Source of the DNA: Tenacibaculum maritimum NCIMB 2154
GTDB taxonomy: Bacteria; Bacteroidota; Bacteroidia; Flavobacteriales; Flavobacteriaceae
Direction: 5' to 3'
Assembly: GCF_900119795.1 (NCBI RefSeq)
Contig: NZ_LT634361.1
Location: 1,674,001 to 1,738,000, forward strand
DNA length: 64,000 nucleotides
Shown: positions 30,847 to 40,097 of the stretch, piece by piece
How the letters are laid out: each line of letters opens with the position of its first letter
Position numbering within the stretch: position 1 is the first letter of the stretch
Notes under the pieces: model-generated
The model's input: the letters and a program-made list of their open reading frames with translations, nothing else
Database searches by the model: none
What the model was told of the DNA's origin: nothing
Program-made: the position numbers and the translations under genes

Positions 30847-31692
30847 TTAAAAGAGTCTAAACTTTCCTCCTATTAATATTGTCTTTTCATAGAAATAAAA
30901 ACTTTGAGAAGCAGTATCCAATGCACTTAAAGTTGTTTTAATATCTGGCATATTGATATACCCTACTTTAAAATCAGATTGAATATAAAAATGCTTCAAA
31001 AAGGAAATATTAATTCCTGCTCCAGCAGAGATTCCCCATCCTGATAGATGGAAATCGTCATGTCTTTCTCTTCCAAATAATTTCGTATTTGTTCTTGGGT
31101 ATAAAATTCCAGCTCCTATTCCTTCTGTTAAATTAATTTGTAAATCTTCTAAATTTAAACCGAACCAGTGACTAATATCGTCAAAACGCTTTACTTCAAC
31201 ATTTACATAATTTAACCCATCAGTATGCTCAAAGCGCAAAAAATCTTCTGAGAGTTTTATTGTTTGATTATCATATGTTCCGTCATAAGTATTACCTACA
31301 TTAATGTTTCCGTTAATTTTTACATCTTGATCGTCAACCATTACATATTTCATATGATCTACTCCAATAGAAACAGTGTAATTTTCCTTAAAAAAGTATC
31401 CTATTCTATAATTCGTTTGGGGTATTGTAACCCTTCCTGGATTAAAGTAATCATTAAAAGAAAATTTAGTTTGCCTATCTCGTGCCTTTACATTAGATAA
31501 GGTGAAATCGTAATTATTTCCTTTAAAACGGATATCAGAATCGGTATAATTAGCCCAATTCCATCCCCAATACACAAAAAACTTTCCTTTATTGGTCGTT
31601 TTCTTTTTCTTAAGAAATTCTTCTTTTTCTTGTCCTATTATTGCAGTAATGCTCATGAGCATCACAAATATAAATGATGTTTTTGTTTTCAA
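30847..31692 (-). CDS. Outer-membrane beta-barrel protein, hypothetical
   Basis: A 281-aa exported protein. A signal peptide (MKTKTSFIFVMLMSITAIIG) is followed by alternating hydrophobic strands such as KFFVYWGWNWANYTDSDIRF and GWGISAGAGINISFLKHFYI, ending in aromatic FRLF as barrel proteins do. Function unknown. It lies between the GlmM-type and aminotransferase genes with gaps of 4 and 1 bp, so it is co-transcribed with them. Confidence 0.75.
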   Translation of the reverse strand: MKTKTSFIFVMLMSITAIIGQEKEEFLKKKKTTNKGKFFVYWGWNWANYTDSDIRFKGNNYDFTLSNVKARDRQTKFSFNDYFNPGRVTIPQTNYRIGYFFKENYTVSIGVDHMKYVMVDDQDVKINGNINVGNTYDGTYDNQTIKLSEDFLRFEHTDGLNYVNVEVKRFDDISHWFGLNLEDLQINLTEGIGAGILYPRTNTKLFGRERHDDFHLSGWGISAGAGINISFLKHFYIQSDFKVGYINMPDIKTTLSALDTASQSFYFYEKTILIGGKFRLF

Positions 31693-31696
31693 TTAT

Positions 31697-33091
31697 TTAC
31701 GCTATTATTTGTTCAATTTCTTTTATAAATCGCTCTGCTAATGTATCAGCATTATCTTGTGAAACACTTTCTGTATAAATTCTAATAATAGGTTCCGTAT
31801 TTGATTTACGTAAATGAACCCACTCATTCGCAAAATCAATTTTAACCCCGTCTATTGTATTCACATCTTCTTCTTTATACTTAGTTGCCATTTTTTCTAA
31901 AATGTCATCTACATTTATTTGAGGAGTTAACTGAATTTTATTTTTACTCATAAAATAGCTAGGATAACTAGCTCTTAATTCCTTACAAGACATTTTTTTA
32001 TGAGCCAAATGCGATAAGAATAAGGCTACCCCTACTAAGGAATCTCTTCCATAATGAGACGCTGGATAAATGATACCTCCATTTCCTTCACCTCCTATCA
32101 CTGTTTCAGTGTCTTTAATCATTTGAACTACATTAACTTCTCCTACTGCACTTGCTGTATAGGTACCTCCATGTTTTTCAGTTATATCTCTTAATGCTCT
32201 TGATGATGATAAGTTTGAAACAGTGTTTCCACCATTTAGCTTTCCTAAAACATAATCAGCACAAGCCACTAATGTGTATTCTTCTCCAAACATAGATCCA
32301 TCTTCGGCAATTAAAGCCAAACGATCTACATCAGGATCTACAACGATTCCTAAATCAGCTTTCTTTTTCACCACTAACTCAGAAATATCAGTTAAATGTT
32401 CTTTAAGAGGCTCTGGATTATGAGGAAACTGCCCATTAGGTTCACAATACAATTCAATACATTTTACTTTCAATGCTTTTAATAAAGCAGGAATTGCAAT
32501 TCCTCCCGTAGAATTTACGCCATCAACAACAACTTTAAATTTTGCTTTTTTAATAGCTTTAGTATCTACTAAATCGAGCTTTAAAACTTCTTTTATATGC
32601 TTTTTAATATAATTTTTTTTCTTTTTGTAAGTACCTAAATCATCCACTTGAGCAAAATCAATAGCTGCATCATTTTCAGCTATTTCTAATATTTCTGCAC
32701 CGTCAGCACCATTTAAAAATTCTCCTTTATTATTTAATAATTTTAAAGCATTCCATTGCTTAGGGTTGTGCGAAGCTGTTAAAATAATTCCTCCATCAGC
32801 TTTTTCCATAGGCACAGCTATTTCTACTGTAGGAGTTGTTGATAAGCCTAAATCAAGCACATTAATTCCTAAGCCTGTTAAGGTATTAGCAACTAAGCTA
32901 CTGATCATTTTACCAGAAATACGAGCATCTCTTCCTAAAACTACCGTAAGCTTTTTATTAGTTGAGTGTTGTTTTTTTATAAACGTACCATAAGCTGCTG
33001 CAAATTTTACAGCGTCAATTGGTGTTAAATTGTCACTTGGATTTCCACCTATGGTTCCTCTAATTCCTGATATTGATTTTATTAATGTCAT
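31697..33091 (-). CDS. glmM: Phosphoglucosamine mutase (GlmM-type phosphohexomutase)
   Basis: A 464-aa alpha-D-phosphohexomutase, probably turning glucosamine-6-P into glucosamine-1-P for the cell wall. The phosphoserine loop TASHNPKQWNALK has Ser107, the metal loop is DPDVDRLALI, the sugar loop GEGNGGIIYP, and the phosphate loop RKSNTEPIIRIY. A TTG 24 bases upstream is in frame, but the ATG at 33091 gives the usual MTLIKSISGIRG start. On the minus strand TATCTTTG (33113-33120) is a good -7 box. Mannose or glucose substrates cannot be excluded. Confidence 0.88.
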   Translation of the reverse strand: MTLIKSISGIRGTIGGNPSDNLTPIDAVKFAAAYGTFIKKQHSTNKKLTVVLGRDARISGKMISSLVANTLTGLGINVLDLGLSTTPTVEIAVPMEKADGGIILTASHNPKQWNALKLLNNKGEFLNGADGAEILEIAENDAAIDFAQVDDLGTYKKKKNYIKKHIKEVLKLDLVDTKAIKKAKFKVVVDGVNSTGGIAIPALLKALKVKCIELYCEPNGQFPHNPEPLKEHLTDISELVVKKKADLGIVVDPDVDRLALIAEDGSMFGEEYTLVACADYVLGKLNGGNTVSNLSSSRALRDITEKHGGTYTASAVGEVNVVQMIKDTETVIGGEGNGGIIYPASHYGRDSLVGVALFLSHLAHKKMSCKELRASYPSYFMSKNKIQLTPQINVDDILEKMATKYKEEDVNTIDGVKIDFANEWVHLRKSNTEPIIRIYTESVSQDNADTLAERFIKEIEQIIA

Positions 33092-33252
33092 CTCTTCTTT
33101 TTTATTGTATAACAAAGATAAAGTTATTTAAGAAATTACTCATGTTTCTTCTTGCTTTAACTGTAACTTTTGTTACACAATAACATATATAAATTAAATT
33201 TATCGCAATAAAATGTTCTTTTTTCTTTTAAATCGTAATAAATCTAAAAGAA

Positions 33253-33282
33253 AAACCGCTAAGCTTTTTTGCTTAGCGGTTT
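33253..33282. terminator. Terminator of rpsA
   Basis: AAACCGCTAAGC, loop TTTTTT, GCTTAGCGGTTT: a 12-bp stem just beyond the minus-strand stop of rpsA at 33306. Confidence 0.88.
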
Positions 33283-33305
33283 AAAATATTTAATGGTATC
33301 TGTTT

Positions 33306-35078
33306 TTATTTACCTTCCATTTTTCTTTTTAATTCAGCTAATCCTCCGATATCTCCAAGAGTAGTTTTTTCTGCTTCTGCTGCTTTTTTAGTAGCCGCTT
33401 TCACATTTCTTTGCTCTTGCTCTTTAAAGATAGCTGTATGAGAAACTACAATTCTTCTGTATTCTTTAGAGAATTCTAATACTTTGAATTGAGCAGTATC
33501 TCCTTTTGCTAATTTGTTACCGTCTTCTTTTTCTAAGTGACGAGAAGGAGCAAATCCTTCAACACCATCAGCAAAAACTACAGTAGCACCTTTGTCATTC
33601 TTTTCTTTGATTGTTCCTTCGTGAACAGAGTCGATAGCATATGTACCTTCATGAGCATCCCAAGGATTATCTTGTGTTTGCTTATGACCTAAGTTCAACT
33701 TACGGTTATCAACATCTAATTCTAACACTTGAACTTCTAATTTATCCCCTACTGTTACAAAGTCAGATGGGTGCTTCACTTTCTTAGTCCAAGATAAGTC
33801 AGAAATATATACTAATCCATCAATACCTTCTTCTAATTCAACAAAAACACCAAAGTTAGTGTAGTTACGAACAGTACCAGTATGTGTAGAACCTACAGGA
33901 TATTTAGTGGTAATGTCTGTCCATGGATCTGGATGTAATTGCTTCATTCCTAAAGACATTTTACGCTCTTCGCGATCTAATGTTAAGATTTGAGCTTCTA
34001 CTTCGTCTCCTACTTTTACAAAGTCTTGTGCAGAACGTAAGTGCGTTGACCAAGACATTTCAGATACGTGGATTAATCCTTCTACTCCTTCTTCTACTTC
34101 AACGAAAGCACCGTAATCCGCTAAAACAACTACTTTACCTTTTACTTTATCTCCTACTTTTAAGTCGGCATTTAAAGCTTCCCATGGGTGAGAAGATAAT
34201 TGTTTTAATCCTAATTGAATTCTTGACTTATTATCGTCAAAATCTAAAATTACAACATTTAATTTTTGATCTAATTCAACAACTTCATTAGGGTGGTTGA
34301 TACGAGACCAAGACAAATCTGTGATATGAACTAAACCATCAACACCTCCTAAGTCAACGAACACTCCATAAGAAGTAATGTTTTTAACAACACCTTCTAA
34401 TACTTGTCCTTTTTCTAATTGGCCAATGATTTCTTTCTTTTGATCTTCTAAATCAGCTTCAATTAACGCTTTATGAGAAACTACTACATTTTTAAATTCA
34501 TGGTTGATTTTCACCACTTTGAATTCCATAGTTTTCTCTACATATTGATCGTAATCTCTAATTGGTTTTACATCAATTTGAGAACCTGGTAAGAATGCTT
34601 CAATACCAAATACATCTACGATCATACCACCACGAGTTCTACATTTAACAAAACCATTAACGATTTCACCTGTTTCGTGTGCGTTATTTACTCTATCCCA
34701 TGCTTTAATTACACGAGCTTTTTTATGAGATAATACCAATTGACCAGAGCTATCTTCTCTTTTATCAACTAATACTTCTACTTTATCACCAACAGCTAGG
34801 TTAGGGTTGTAACGAAATTCGTTTAAAGAAATAACTCCTTCTGATTTAGAATTGATATCGATAATTGCATCTCTATCCGTTTTTCTTACAACAACTCCTT
34901 CAATTACATCGCGTTCGTTTACGAAACCTACAGTTCCTTCTAACGCTTTTTCGAATTCTTTTAATTTAGCTTCATCAACTTCATCAATACCTTCTTCGTA
35001 TTTATGCCAATTAAAAGTTGCTAAAAATTCTGCTGGGTTTACTGCTTCTGCAGTTGTTTTTTTTGTTTCTTCAGACAT
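33306..35078 (-). CDS. rpsA: 30S ribosomal protein S1
   Basis: A 590-aa protein with six S1/OB repeats, for example GEIVNGFVKCRTRGGMIVDV, GVVKNITSYGVFVDLGGVDG, GKVVVLADYGAFVEVEEGVE and GTVRNYTNFGVFVELEEGID. It unwinds and holds mRNA on the 30S subunit, which matters in Bacteroidota since their genes rarely use Shine-Dalgarno pairing. The N-terminus has the acidic extension common in this phylum. A TAAATTTG box about 120 bp upstream implies a leader of roughly 115 nt that might carry autoregulation. Confidence 0.97.
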   Translation of the reverse strand: MSEETKKTTAEAVNPAEFLATFNWHKYEEGIDEVDEAKLKEFEKALEGTVGFVNERDVIEGVVVRKTDRDAIIDINSKSEGVISLNEFRYNPNLAVGDKVEVLVDKREDSSGQLVLSHKKARVIKAWDRVNNAHETGEIVNGFVKCRTRGGMIVDVFGIEAFLPGSQIDVKPIRDYDQYVEKTMEFKVVKINHEFKNVVVSHKALIEADLEDQKKEIIGQLEKGQVLEGVVKNITSYGVFVDLGGVDGLVHITDLSWSRINHPNEVVELDQKLNVVILDFDDNKSRIQLGLKQLSSHPWEALNADLKVGDKVKGKVVVLADYGAFVEVEEGVEGLIHVSEMSWSTHLRSAQDFVKVGDEVEAQILTLDREERKMSLGMKQLHPDPWTDITTKYPVGSTHTGTVRNYTNFGVFVELEEGIDGLVYISDLSWTKKVKHPSDFVTVGDKLEVQVLELDVDNRKLNLGHKQTQDNPWDAHEGTYAIDSVHEGTIKEKNDKGATVVFADGVEGFAPSRHLEKEDGNKLAKGDTAQFKVLEFSKEYRRIVVSHTAIFKEQEQRNVKAATKKAAEAEKTTLGDIGGLAELKRKMEGK

Positions 35079-35200
35079 TCTGAAAACTACTTTGTATCTT
35101 TTTGTATCTCAGATTTTTAACAATAGATACGCCAAGAGAAATTATACTTTATATAAGTTGTTTTTAACCTTTTTTAAATCTGTTCTTGTAAAAAGGCGTG

Positions 35201-35208
35201 CAAATTTA
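35201..35208 (-). promoter_or_regulatory. Likely -7 box of rpsA
   Basis: The minus strand reads TAAATTTG, a match to TAnnTTTG. No TTG was found at the -33 position, so support is partial. Confidence 0.4.
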
Positions 35209-35670
35209 TAGTTTTTTATTGAGATAACCTACGATATATTAGTAATTTAGTGGCTTAGTGCTAAAACTAATTTAAACTTTGTATCAAGATTTATTTTTTC
35301 AAATGTAGGCTAGTTATTTTAAAAATCTGTTTTGCTATTCCATGCACAAACATCTTTAGGTCTCTTTTTGCCGTATCAAACTGTGATATTATTTGAGTTG
35401 CTCTTTTTCTATATTAACTTGTATCCTCTTATTTTTCAATTACTTTTTTTATAAAAACAATAAGAGAGCTAACTTTTCTTAGCTCCCTTATACACATCTT
35501 CTATTTTATACTACCTTTTTATTCTGCTCTTAGAGCTAATCAAATACAGTTTTGAGTTCTCTAAACACAACTTGAGCTTTACTTGCTTTATAATTAAAAG
35601 GACACTATAATATTGACTTAAATAATTAGTTTTATGTTTTAGAATAATTTAGTATAAAAGTAGATTCCCA
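35209..35670. other. Gene-free stretch with one hairpin
   Basis: No credible coding frame is seen. At 35463-35489 the hairpin AGAGAGCTAA ... TTAGCTCCCT, with a T-rich minus-strand tail, resembles a terminator for minus-strand transcription. Confidence 0.4.
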
Positions 35671-35860
35671 TAATTATAAAATATCCTAGCAGTTTTATAT
35701 TTTGGAATGTTATAATACAAATTCCGATTAGCTGTTTTATAAATTAGATCACTATAATTATAAAACATCTTAGCAGTTTTATATTTTGGAATGTTATAAT
35801 ACAAATTCTGATTAGTTGTTTTATGAATTAGATTACTATAATTATAAAATATCTTATTAG
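35671..35860. repeat. 84-bp tandem repeat, two and a quarter copies
   Basis: Units start with TAATTATAAAA at 35671, 35755 and 35839 (partial). Each contains TAGCAGTTTTATATTTTGG and TGTTATAATACAAATTC. The array ends at the stop codon of the gene at 35868. Confidence 0.85.
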
Positions 35861-35867
35861 TTTTAAT

Positions 35868-36578
35868 TTAATTATCTGTAAATTTAATTTTTGATACTTT
35901 AGAATATTCTTTTGAACTTGCTCCGTACACACTTTTAACGTATTTTTTGACATTTTGAGCTATAGTATAGAGCCCTACTCCTTCTGCATATAAAATATTG
36001 TTACGTGCTATAAGTTTTGTATTTAACTCTGCTTCCGTTTGATTGACTAAACGTGTACTAGTTACTAACGATGTTAAGTAAGTATTTAGCTTTGTTAATT
36101 TTAGTTCTTCTATGTTTGGTTTATAGTTTGGTATAGTTGATAATAGCTGTAGTAATTTTGAAAAATTATCTGCTAGCTGTGTATAAGATTGACGAGAAGT
36201 AGATACCGATTTACTTTCTTCTTCATTTATTTCTTCTTTTTTCTTTTTTGATCCTTGTAACAAATAATTTAGAGATTTTGCTTGGTCTAATGTACGGCTT
36301 GGTAAGCCTAAAATATCTAATTGATTGATGATTCTTGTACAAGTTGGTTTTAAGTTTTCATAAGCTTCTTGCCGTTTGTGAATTGCACTTTTATTTGCGT
36401 TTCGTTTTTCTTCTACTACTGAAAGGTTTGTTAATGCGGTTTTGTAAAGTGCTTTTAGGTTTTTAATTTTTAGGTTATCTACAGAAGGGTTATAAGCTGT
36501 GTAAACGACTACCTGTTCTATTAACTTTTGTAAATTAGCAACATTTTTTGCATTTCCTGTTTCATATTGTTGACTCAT
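35868..36578 (-). CDS. Hypothetical helical protein
   Basis: A 236-aa protein with no family I recognise. It is entirely helical, with no signal peptide or membrane segment. Repeating phrases (NLKIKNLKALYKTALTNLSV near 35-55 and IEELKLTKLNTYLTSLVTST near 155-175) suggest an internal duplication of a helical unit, with a KKKKEEINEEESKS linker in between. It stands alone, with a terminator-like hairpin upstream at 36791 and the 84-bp repeats downstream. Confidence 0.6.
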   Translation of the reverse strand: MSQQYETGNAKNVANLQKLIEQVVVYTAYNPSVDNLKIKNLKALYKTALTNLSVVEEKRNANKSAIHKRQEAYENLKPTCTRIINQLDILGLPSRTLDQAKSLNYLLQGSKKKKEEINEEESKSVSTSRQSYTQLADNFSKLLQLLSTIPNYKPNIEELKLTKLNTYLTSLVTSTRLVNQTEAELNTKLIARNNILYAEGVGLYTIAQNVKKYVKSVYGASSKEYSKVSKIKFTDN

Positions 36579-36790
36579 ATTATTGTTTTTTTTATGAATT
36601 ATAGGTATAAATATACATATTTATTGTAAAAAAGATGCTTTTTTAACCTTTTGATTGTTTTGTTATTTCTTCTTTATATTCTAAATGATTATTATTTACG
36701 TGTAGTTTATTAATACATTTCTTTTTAATAATTCAAAGTAAGAAGAACCTATTTTAATAACTACTTGTTATCATAATTATATTGTAAAGA

Positions 36791-36820
36791 AATAAGGGAG
36801 TTTAGCAAAACTCCCTTATT
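36791..36820. terminator. Terminator-like hairpin
   Basis: AATAAGGGAGTTT, loop AGCA, AAACTCCCTTATT: a 13-bp perfect stem in the gap 36579-36962, downstream of the minus-strand gene at 36963. The remainder of that gap shows no gene. Confidence 0.8.
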
Positions 36821-36962
36821 TATATAGCTGTAATTTATTTTGGTGGGGAACTCGATGAAAAATAGCTTATACATTTTGATGTAAAAAGCAAGGAGGATAT
36901 ATTAATTTTGACTCCTTTTTTTGAAATAAACTATGGAGTGTTCTCCGTTATTATTAGTTAGT

Positions 36963-37250
36963 TTATAGTTTTTTTATACCATCTAAAAATTGAGCTTCTG
37001 AATGAGGTAGTAATTTTTTAGCTATTTCTAATGTGTTTACAATATCGTATTCACTGCAATTGGGTATTTCAAAATTACACATACCTTCCATAGCACACTG
37101 GCTTACATTTATTAACGAACCTATTAGGCTTACTAGCTCTACGTAACTAGTGTCTACTTTTATTTTTATTTCTGAGTATTCATTATTTTCTGACGAAACT
37201 AACGTTTTTAAATACATTTCTTTCAACTCGCGAATTTGCTCTAAATTCAT
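36963..37250 (-). CDS. Small hypothetical protein
   Basis: A 95-aa acidic helical protein (MNLEQIRELKEMYLKTLVSS, then YVELVSLIGSLINVSQCAME). Three cysteines lie in SQCAMEGMCNFEIPNCSEY, but they do not form a recognised metal motif. No family is recognised. It is separated from the Crp/Fnr gene by 160 bp that hold no other gene. Confidence 0.5.
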   Translation of the reverse strand: MNLEQIRELKEMYLKTLVSSENNEYSEIKIKVDTSYVELVSLIGSLINVSQCAMEGMCNFEIPNCSEYDIVNTLEIAKKLLPHSEAQFLDGIKKL

Positions 37251-37411
37251 ATTTACTTAATTTAAGGGGTTATATAAATATTTCTAAAAGATCATAGCTA
37301 TTTTTGTTGAACAATAGCAAAACTACCCCTCTTTTTTTACTGTTATGTTAACTTAAGTTAATATGCTAGCAAAATCTTAAAAAACGATACTAAAAGAAAA
37401 AAGTTTTAGCA

Positions 37412-37999
37412 TTACTCTATACGCAATCTTTTTTTGATCCTACTTATCGATTGGTTTTTTAATCCTAAAAATGAAGCTATATGATATTGCGGTATCCTTT
37501 CACATAAAACCTTGTATTGCGCCACAAAGTTTAAATATCTTTCTTCTGGCTTTAAAAAAAGTAAACTCTCTGTACGGTACAACAACTTATTAAAGGAGTT
37601 TTCAGCAATAATTCTACCTATTCTTTCCCATCCCTTTGACATACTGTATAACCTTTCTAAATCATCAATATGAATATAAATAATATCAGAATCTGTTAAA
37701 GACTGGATGTAATATAAACAAGGGGTTTGATTAACTAAACTTTTAAAAGCTGTAAAGAAATCATTATCGGAGTGTAAAAAAATATTCCTTTCCTCTAATA
37801 ACTCATCGTCTATATAGTAGGTTCTAAAAACACCTGAAATAATGAATCCTAGATACTTACAAATATTCCCATATTCATTGAAATACTCTCCTTTTTTAAA
37901 CTTTTTTTTCCTCCATAGATTTCTGGACAACTCAAGCTCTTCTCTTTTGATACTTATGTTACTTTCTAAACTATCAAACAATAAATTTACTTCTTCCAT
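37412..37999 (-). CDS. Crp/Fnr-family transcriptional regulator
   Basis: A 195-aa protein with a cyclic-nucleotide-binding-like beta barrel (KKFKKGEYFNEYGNICKYLG, FIISGVFRTYYIDDELLEE) and a C-terminal HTH (IPQYHIASFLGLKNQSISRI). It lacks the Cys set of an Fe-S Fnr and the cAMP phosphate-binding Arg of Crp, so its signal is unknown, as for the many flavobacterial members. It is the last gene of the operon that starts at 41599, six bases after YigZ. Confidence 0.88.
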   Translation of the reverse strand: MEEVNLLFDSLESNISIKREELELSRNLWRKKKFKKGEYFNEYGNICKYLGFIISGVFRTYYIDDELLEERNIFLHSDNDFFTAFKSLVNQTPCLYYIQSLTDSDIIYIHIDDLERLYSMSKGWERIGRIIAENSFNKLLYRTESLLFLKPEERYLNFVAQYKVLCERIPQYHIASFLGLKNQSISRIKKRLRIE

Positions 38000-38005
38000 T
38001 TTATT

Positions 38006-38626
38006 TTAATCTTCAATTTCTTCAATTGCTACTTTAAATAAATTATTAAAAATGATGAATATGCCAGCTGCTTCTTTTTTACGAATCGCTATCGTATATT
38101 CACAGTCTAGCTCTAATTTTTGATGGACAATATTAATGTTCTTTTCTTTGATAATACGCATTACTTTGTTCATCATATCGTAACCAAAGTTTAGTTTATA
38201 CTTAATATCAATTGTTTTTTCAATTATATCAGCAGTTTCCAATGCTAATTGAGCTGATGTTTTATAGGCGTTTATAAGTCCTCCAACTCCTAGCTTTGTT
38301 CCTCCAAAATAGCGAACAGAAACAATCAAGATATTGGTTACATCAAACGCCTGTATTTGTCCATAAATTGGCTTTCCTGCCGAATTACTGGGCTCCCCAT
38401 CATCATTTACTCTAAATCGAATTTTTTCCGTTCCAAACTGCCATGCATAACAAAAGTGACGCGCTGAATGGTGCTTTTTTTTTAATTGTTCCAAAGCTTC
38501 TTTTACGTCCTCTTCAGTAAGAACAGGAAATGCATATCCAAAAAATTTACTATTTCTATCCTTGAATACTATTTCTTGAGAAGGGGATTCAATTGTTTTA
38601 TAAATATCTTTTATCTCTTTTGTCAT
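38006..38626 (-). CDS. YigZ/IMPACT family protein
   Basis: A 206-aa protein of the YigZ (UPF0029/IMPACT) family, with FKDRNSKFFGYAFPVLTEED, then FRVNDDGEPSNSAGKPIYGQ and VRYFGGTKLGVGGLINAY, the most conserved family motif. It binds nucleic acid in related proteins; a precise role is not known. The longer frame begins at 38677, but the ATG at 38626 overlaps the stop of the EamA gene (ATGA) and gives the normal N-terminus, so it is preferred. Confidence 0.9.
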   Translation of the reverse strand: MTKEIKDIYKTIESPSQEIVFKDRNSKFFGYAFPVLTEEDVKEALEQLKKKHHSARHFCYAWQFGTEKIRFRVNDDGEPSNSAGKPIYGQIQAFDVTNILIVSVRYFGGTKLGVGGLINAYKTSAQLALETADIIEKTIDIKYKLNFGYDMMNKVMRIIKEKNINIVHQKLELDCEYTIAIRKKEAAGIFIIFNNLFKVAIEEIED

Positions 38627-39489
38627 GCTGAGGCTACTAATAAAATACTCATAATGGCTAAGGCAACTCCAATCCAATTTTTTTTAATTAGTTTCTCTTT
38701 AAAGAAAAGTAAGGCAAAAAGAGTTGTCATTATCATTACAGAAACGTTATTAATGGTAAACAACGTAGAGCTTTCTAATCCTTCCGTTTGCAAAGCTTTC
38801 AATAAAAACTCCATTGAAAAATAATTAGGAACTCCTAGAATAATACCCCAAAAAATGCTTTTAATTTCAAATTTACTAATTTTTTTTCTTATTCTTTGAA
38901 GTATTACAATAAAAACCCCAAAAATAAAAGCTATTCCAAAAATAGTTGCTAAAAATAAAGGGACGCTTTCTTGGTTTACATAAGTGGTTTCTACATATTT
39001 TAATCCTGTATCAATGCATCCCGATCCTGTAAATAGCAACAAGGGAAACATCAAATTTTTAAACTTTACAGCCTTGGTGTCACTTTTCGCTGATGATAAA
39101 TACACTGCTGTTAAAGCTAATATAATTCCTATAAATTTAAAAAGACTCATACTTTCTTTATACACAAGTACTCCAAAAAGAATAGGAATTATTACAGACA
39201 TTTTACCAGAAACTGAAGCTACTGATAATCCATTTTTTTGTGATGTTATTCCCATGATATTAAATACAGAAATAAATAAAATACCTAAGAAAAAAGCCCC
39301 TAGAAACCAAGGTTGATTTGGTATTTCTGTAAGAGAAATGGATGCATTAGAAACCCCAAGCCCAAAAAGAAAAGCGATGATGTAATTTACAACAATTGCC
39401 TGCAATGTATTGACCCTATATATTTCAAATAATTTAAAAATAACAAATAACAAACTAGATGTTAACACGCTTAACACAAGATAGATCAT
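38623..39489 (-). CDS. EamA-family (DMT) transporter
   Basis: A 288-aa inner-membrane protein with about ten membrane segments in two EamA repeats. The second repeat starts near LMFPLLLFTGSGCIDTGLKY, and the end is FFKEKLIKKNWIGVALAIMS. Substrates of the family are metabolites or nucleotide sugars and cannot be told here. It overlaps its neighbours by 4 bp on each side (ATGA), so tight coupling is evident. Confidence 0.87.
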   Translation of the reverse strand: MIYLVLSVLTSSLLFVIFKLFEIYRVNTLQAIVVNYIIAFLFGLGVSNASISLTEIPNQPWFLGAFFLGILFISVFNIMGITSQKNGLSVASVSGKMSVIIPILFGVLVYKESMSLFKFIGIILALTAVYLSSAKSDTKAVKFKNLMFPLLLFTGSGCIDTGLKYVETTYVNQESVPLFLATIFGIAFIFGVFIVILQRIRKKISKFEIKSIFWGIILGVPNYFSMEFLLKALQTEGLESSTLFTINNVSVMIMTTLFALLFFKEKLIKKNWIGVALAIMSILLVASA

Positions 39490-40097
39490 AACAATAATTC
39501 TTTTCTATTTAACAAATCAGTTACTTCTTCTTTTGGTAACAAATGCCAAGTATGTATTCCTAATTCTTTTGCAGCATCTGTATTTTCTTGAGTATCGTCA
39601 ATAAAAATAGTTTCACTAGCCATTAAGTCGTTTTCCTTTAAAACAAATTCATAAATGTTTCTATTAGGTTTTCTAAAATGAATTTCATGCGATAAATAAA
39701 ATTTTTCAAAGCAATCCTTAAATTCATGATACAATTTCATCCCCCAATCATTCTGAATCCATGAAATATGCAAATCATTCGTATTACTCAATAAAAATAA
39801 TCTATATTTTTTAGAAGCTTTTAACGCTTTTAAAAAAGAAAGCCTTTCTTGAGGAAAATCTAATAAAATAGCATTCCACGCATTTATAAGTGCTTCTTTT
39901 TGAATTGTTGGGAATTTATTTTTATAAAAACTAATAAACTCATTTGTAGTTAATAACCCCATTTCATACTTATAGTAGGTTGCTATCATATCGCTAGAAA
40001 TATCAGTAACTCCTAGCTTTGCCATTTCTCTATAAGTAGCTTCTTTATCTAAATTGATGAATATGTCACCAAAATCAAAAATGATATTTTTAATCAT
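39486..40097 (-). CDS. HAD-family phosphatase (YihX-like)
   Basis: A 203-aa HAD hydrolase with motif I in IIFDFGDIFINLD, motif II LFLLSNTNDLH, motif III Lys in FRKPNRNIYE, and motif IV IFIDDTQENTDAAKELG. The C1 cap is the helical type of the YihX/YbjI relatives. It overlaps ribD by 8 bp, so it could supply the riboflavin-pathway phosphatase step, which HAD enzymes carry out in other bacteria; this is inference from position only. Confidence 0.85.
   Translation of the reverse strand: MIKNIIFDFGDIFINLDKEATYREMAKLGVTDISSDMIATYYKYEMGLLTTNEFISFYKNKFPTIQKEALINAWNAILLDFPQERLSFLKALKASKKYRLFLLSNTNDLHISWIQNDWGMKLYHEFKDCFEKFYLSHEIHFRKPNRNIYEFVLKENDLMASETIFIDDTQENTDAAKELGIHTWHLLPKEEVTDLLNRKELLL

Noticed and set aside
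33923-34291. Plus-strand frame of 122 codons inside rpsA
   Set aside because: It is antisense to a highly conserved gene and its leucine-rich translation is a shadow of the rpsA codons.
35079-35200. Riboswitch or known S1-leader RNA before rpsA
   Set aside because: A leader of about 115 nt is likely, but I cannot recognise a conserved structure in it.
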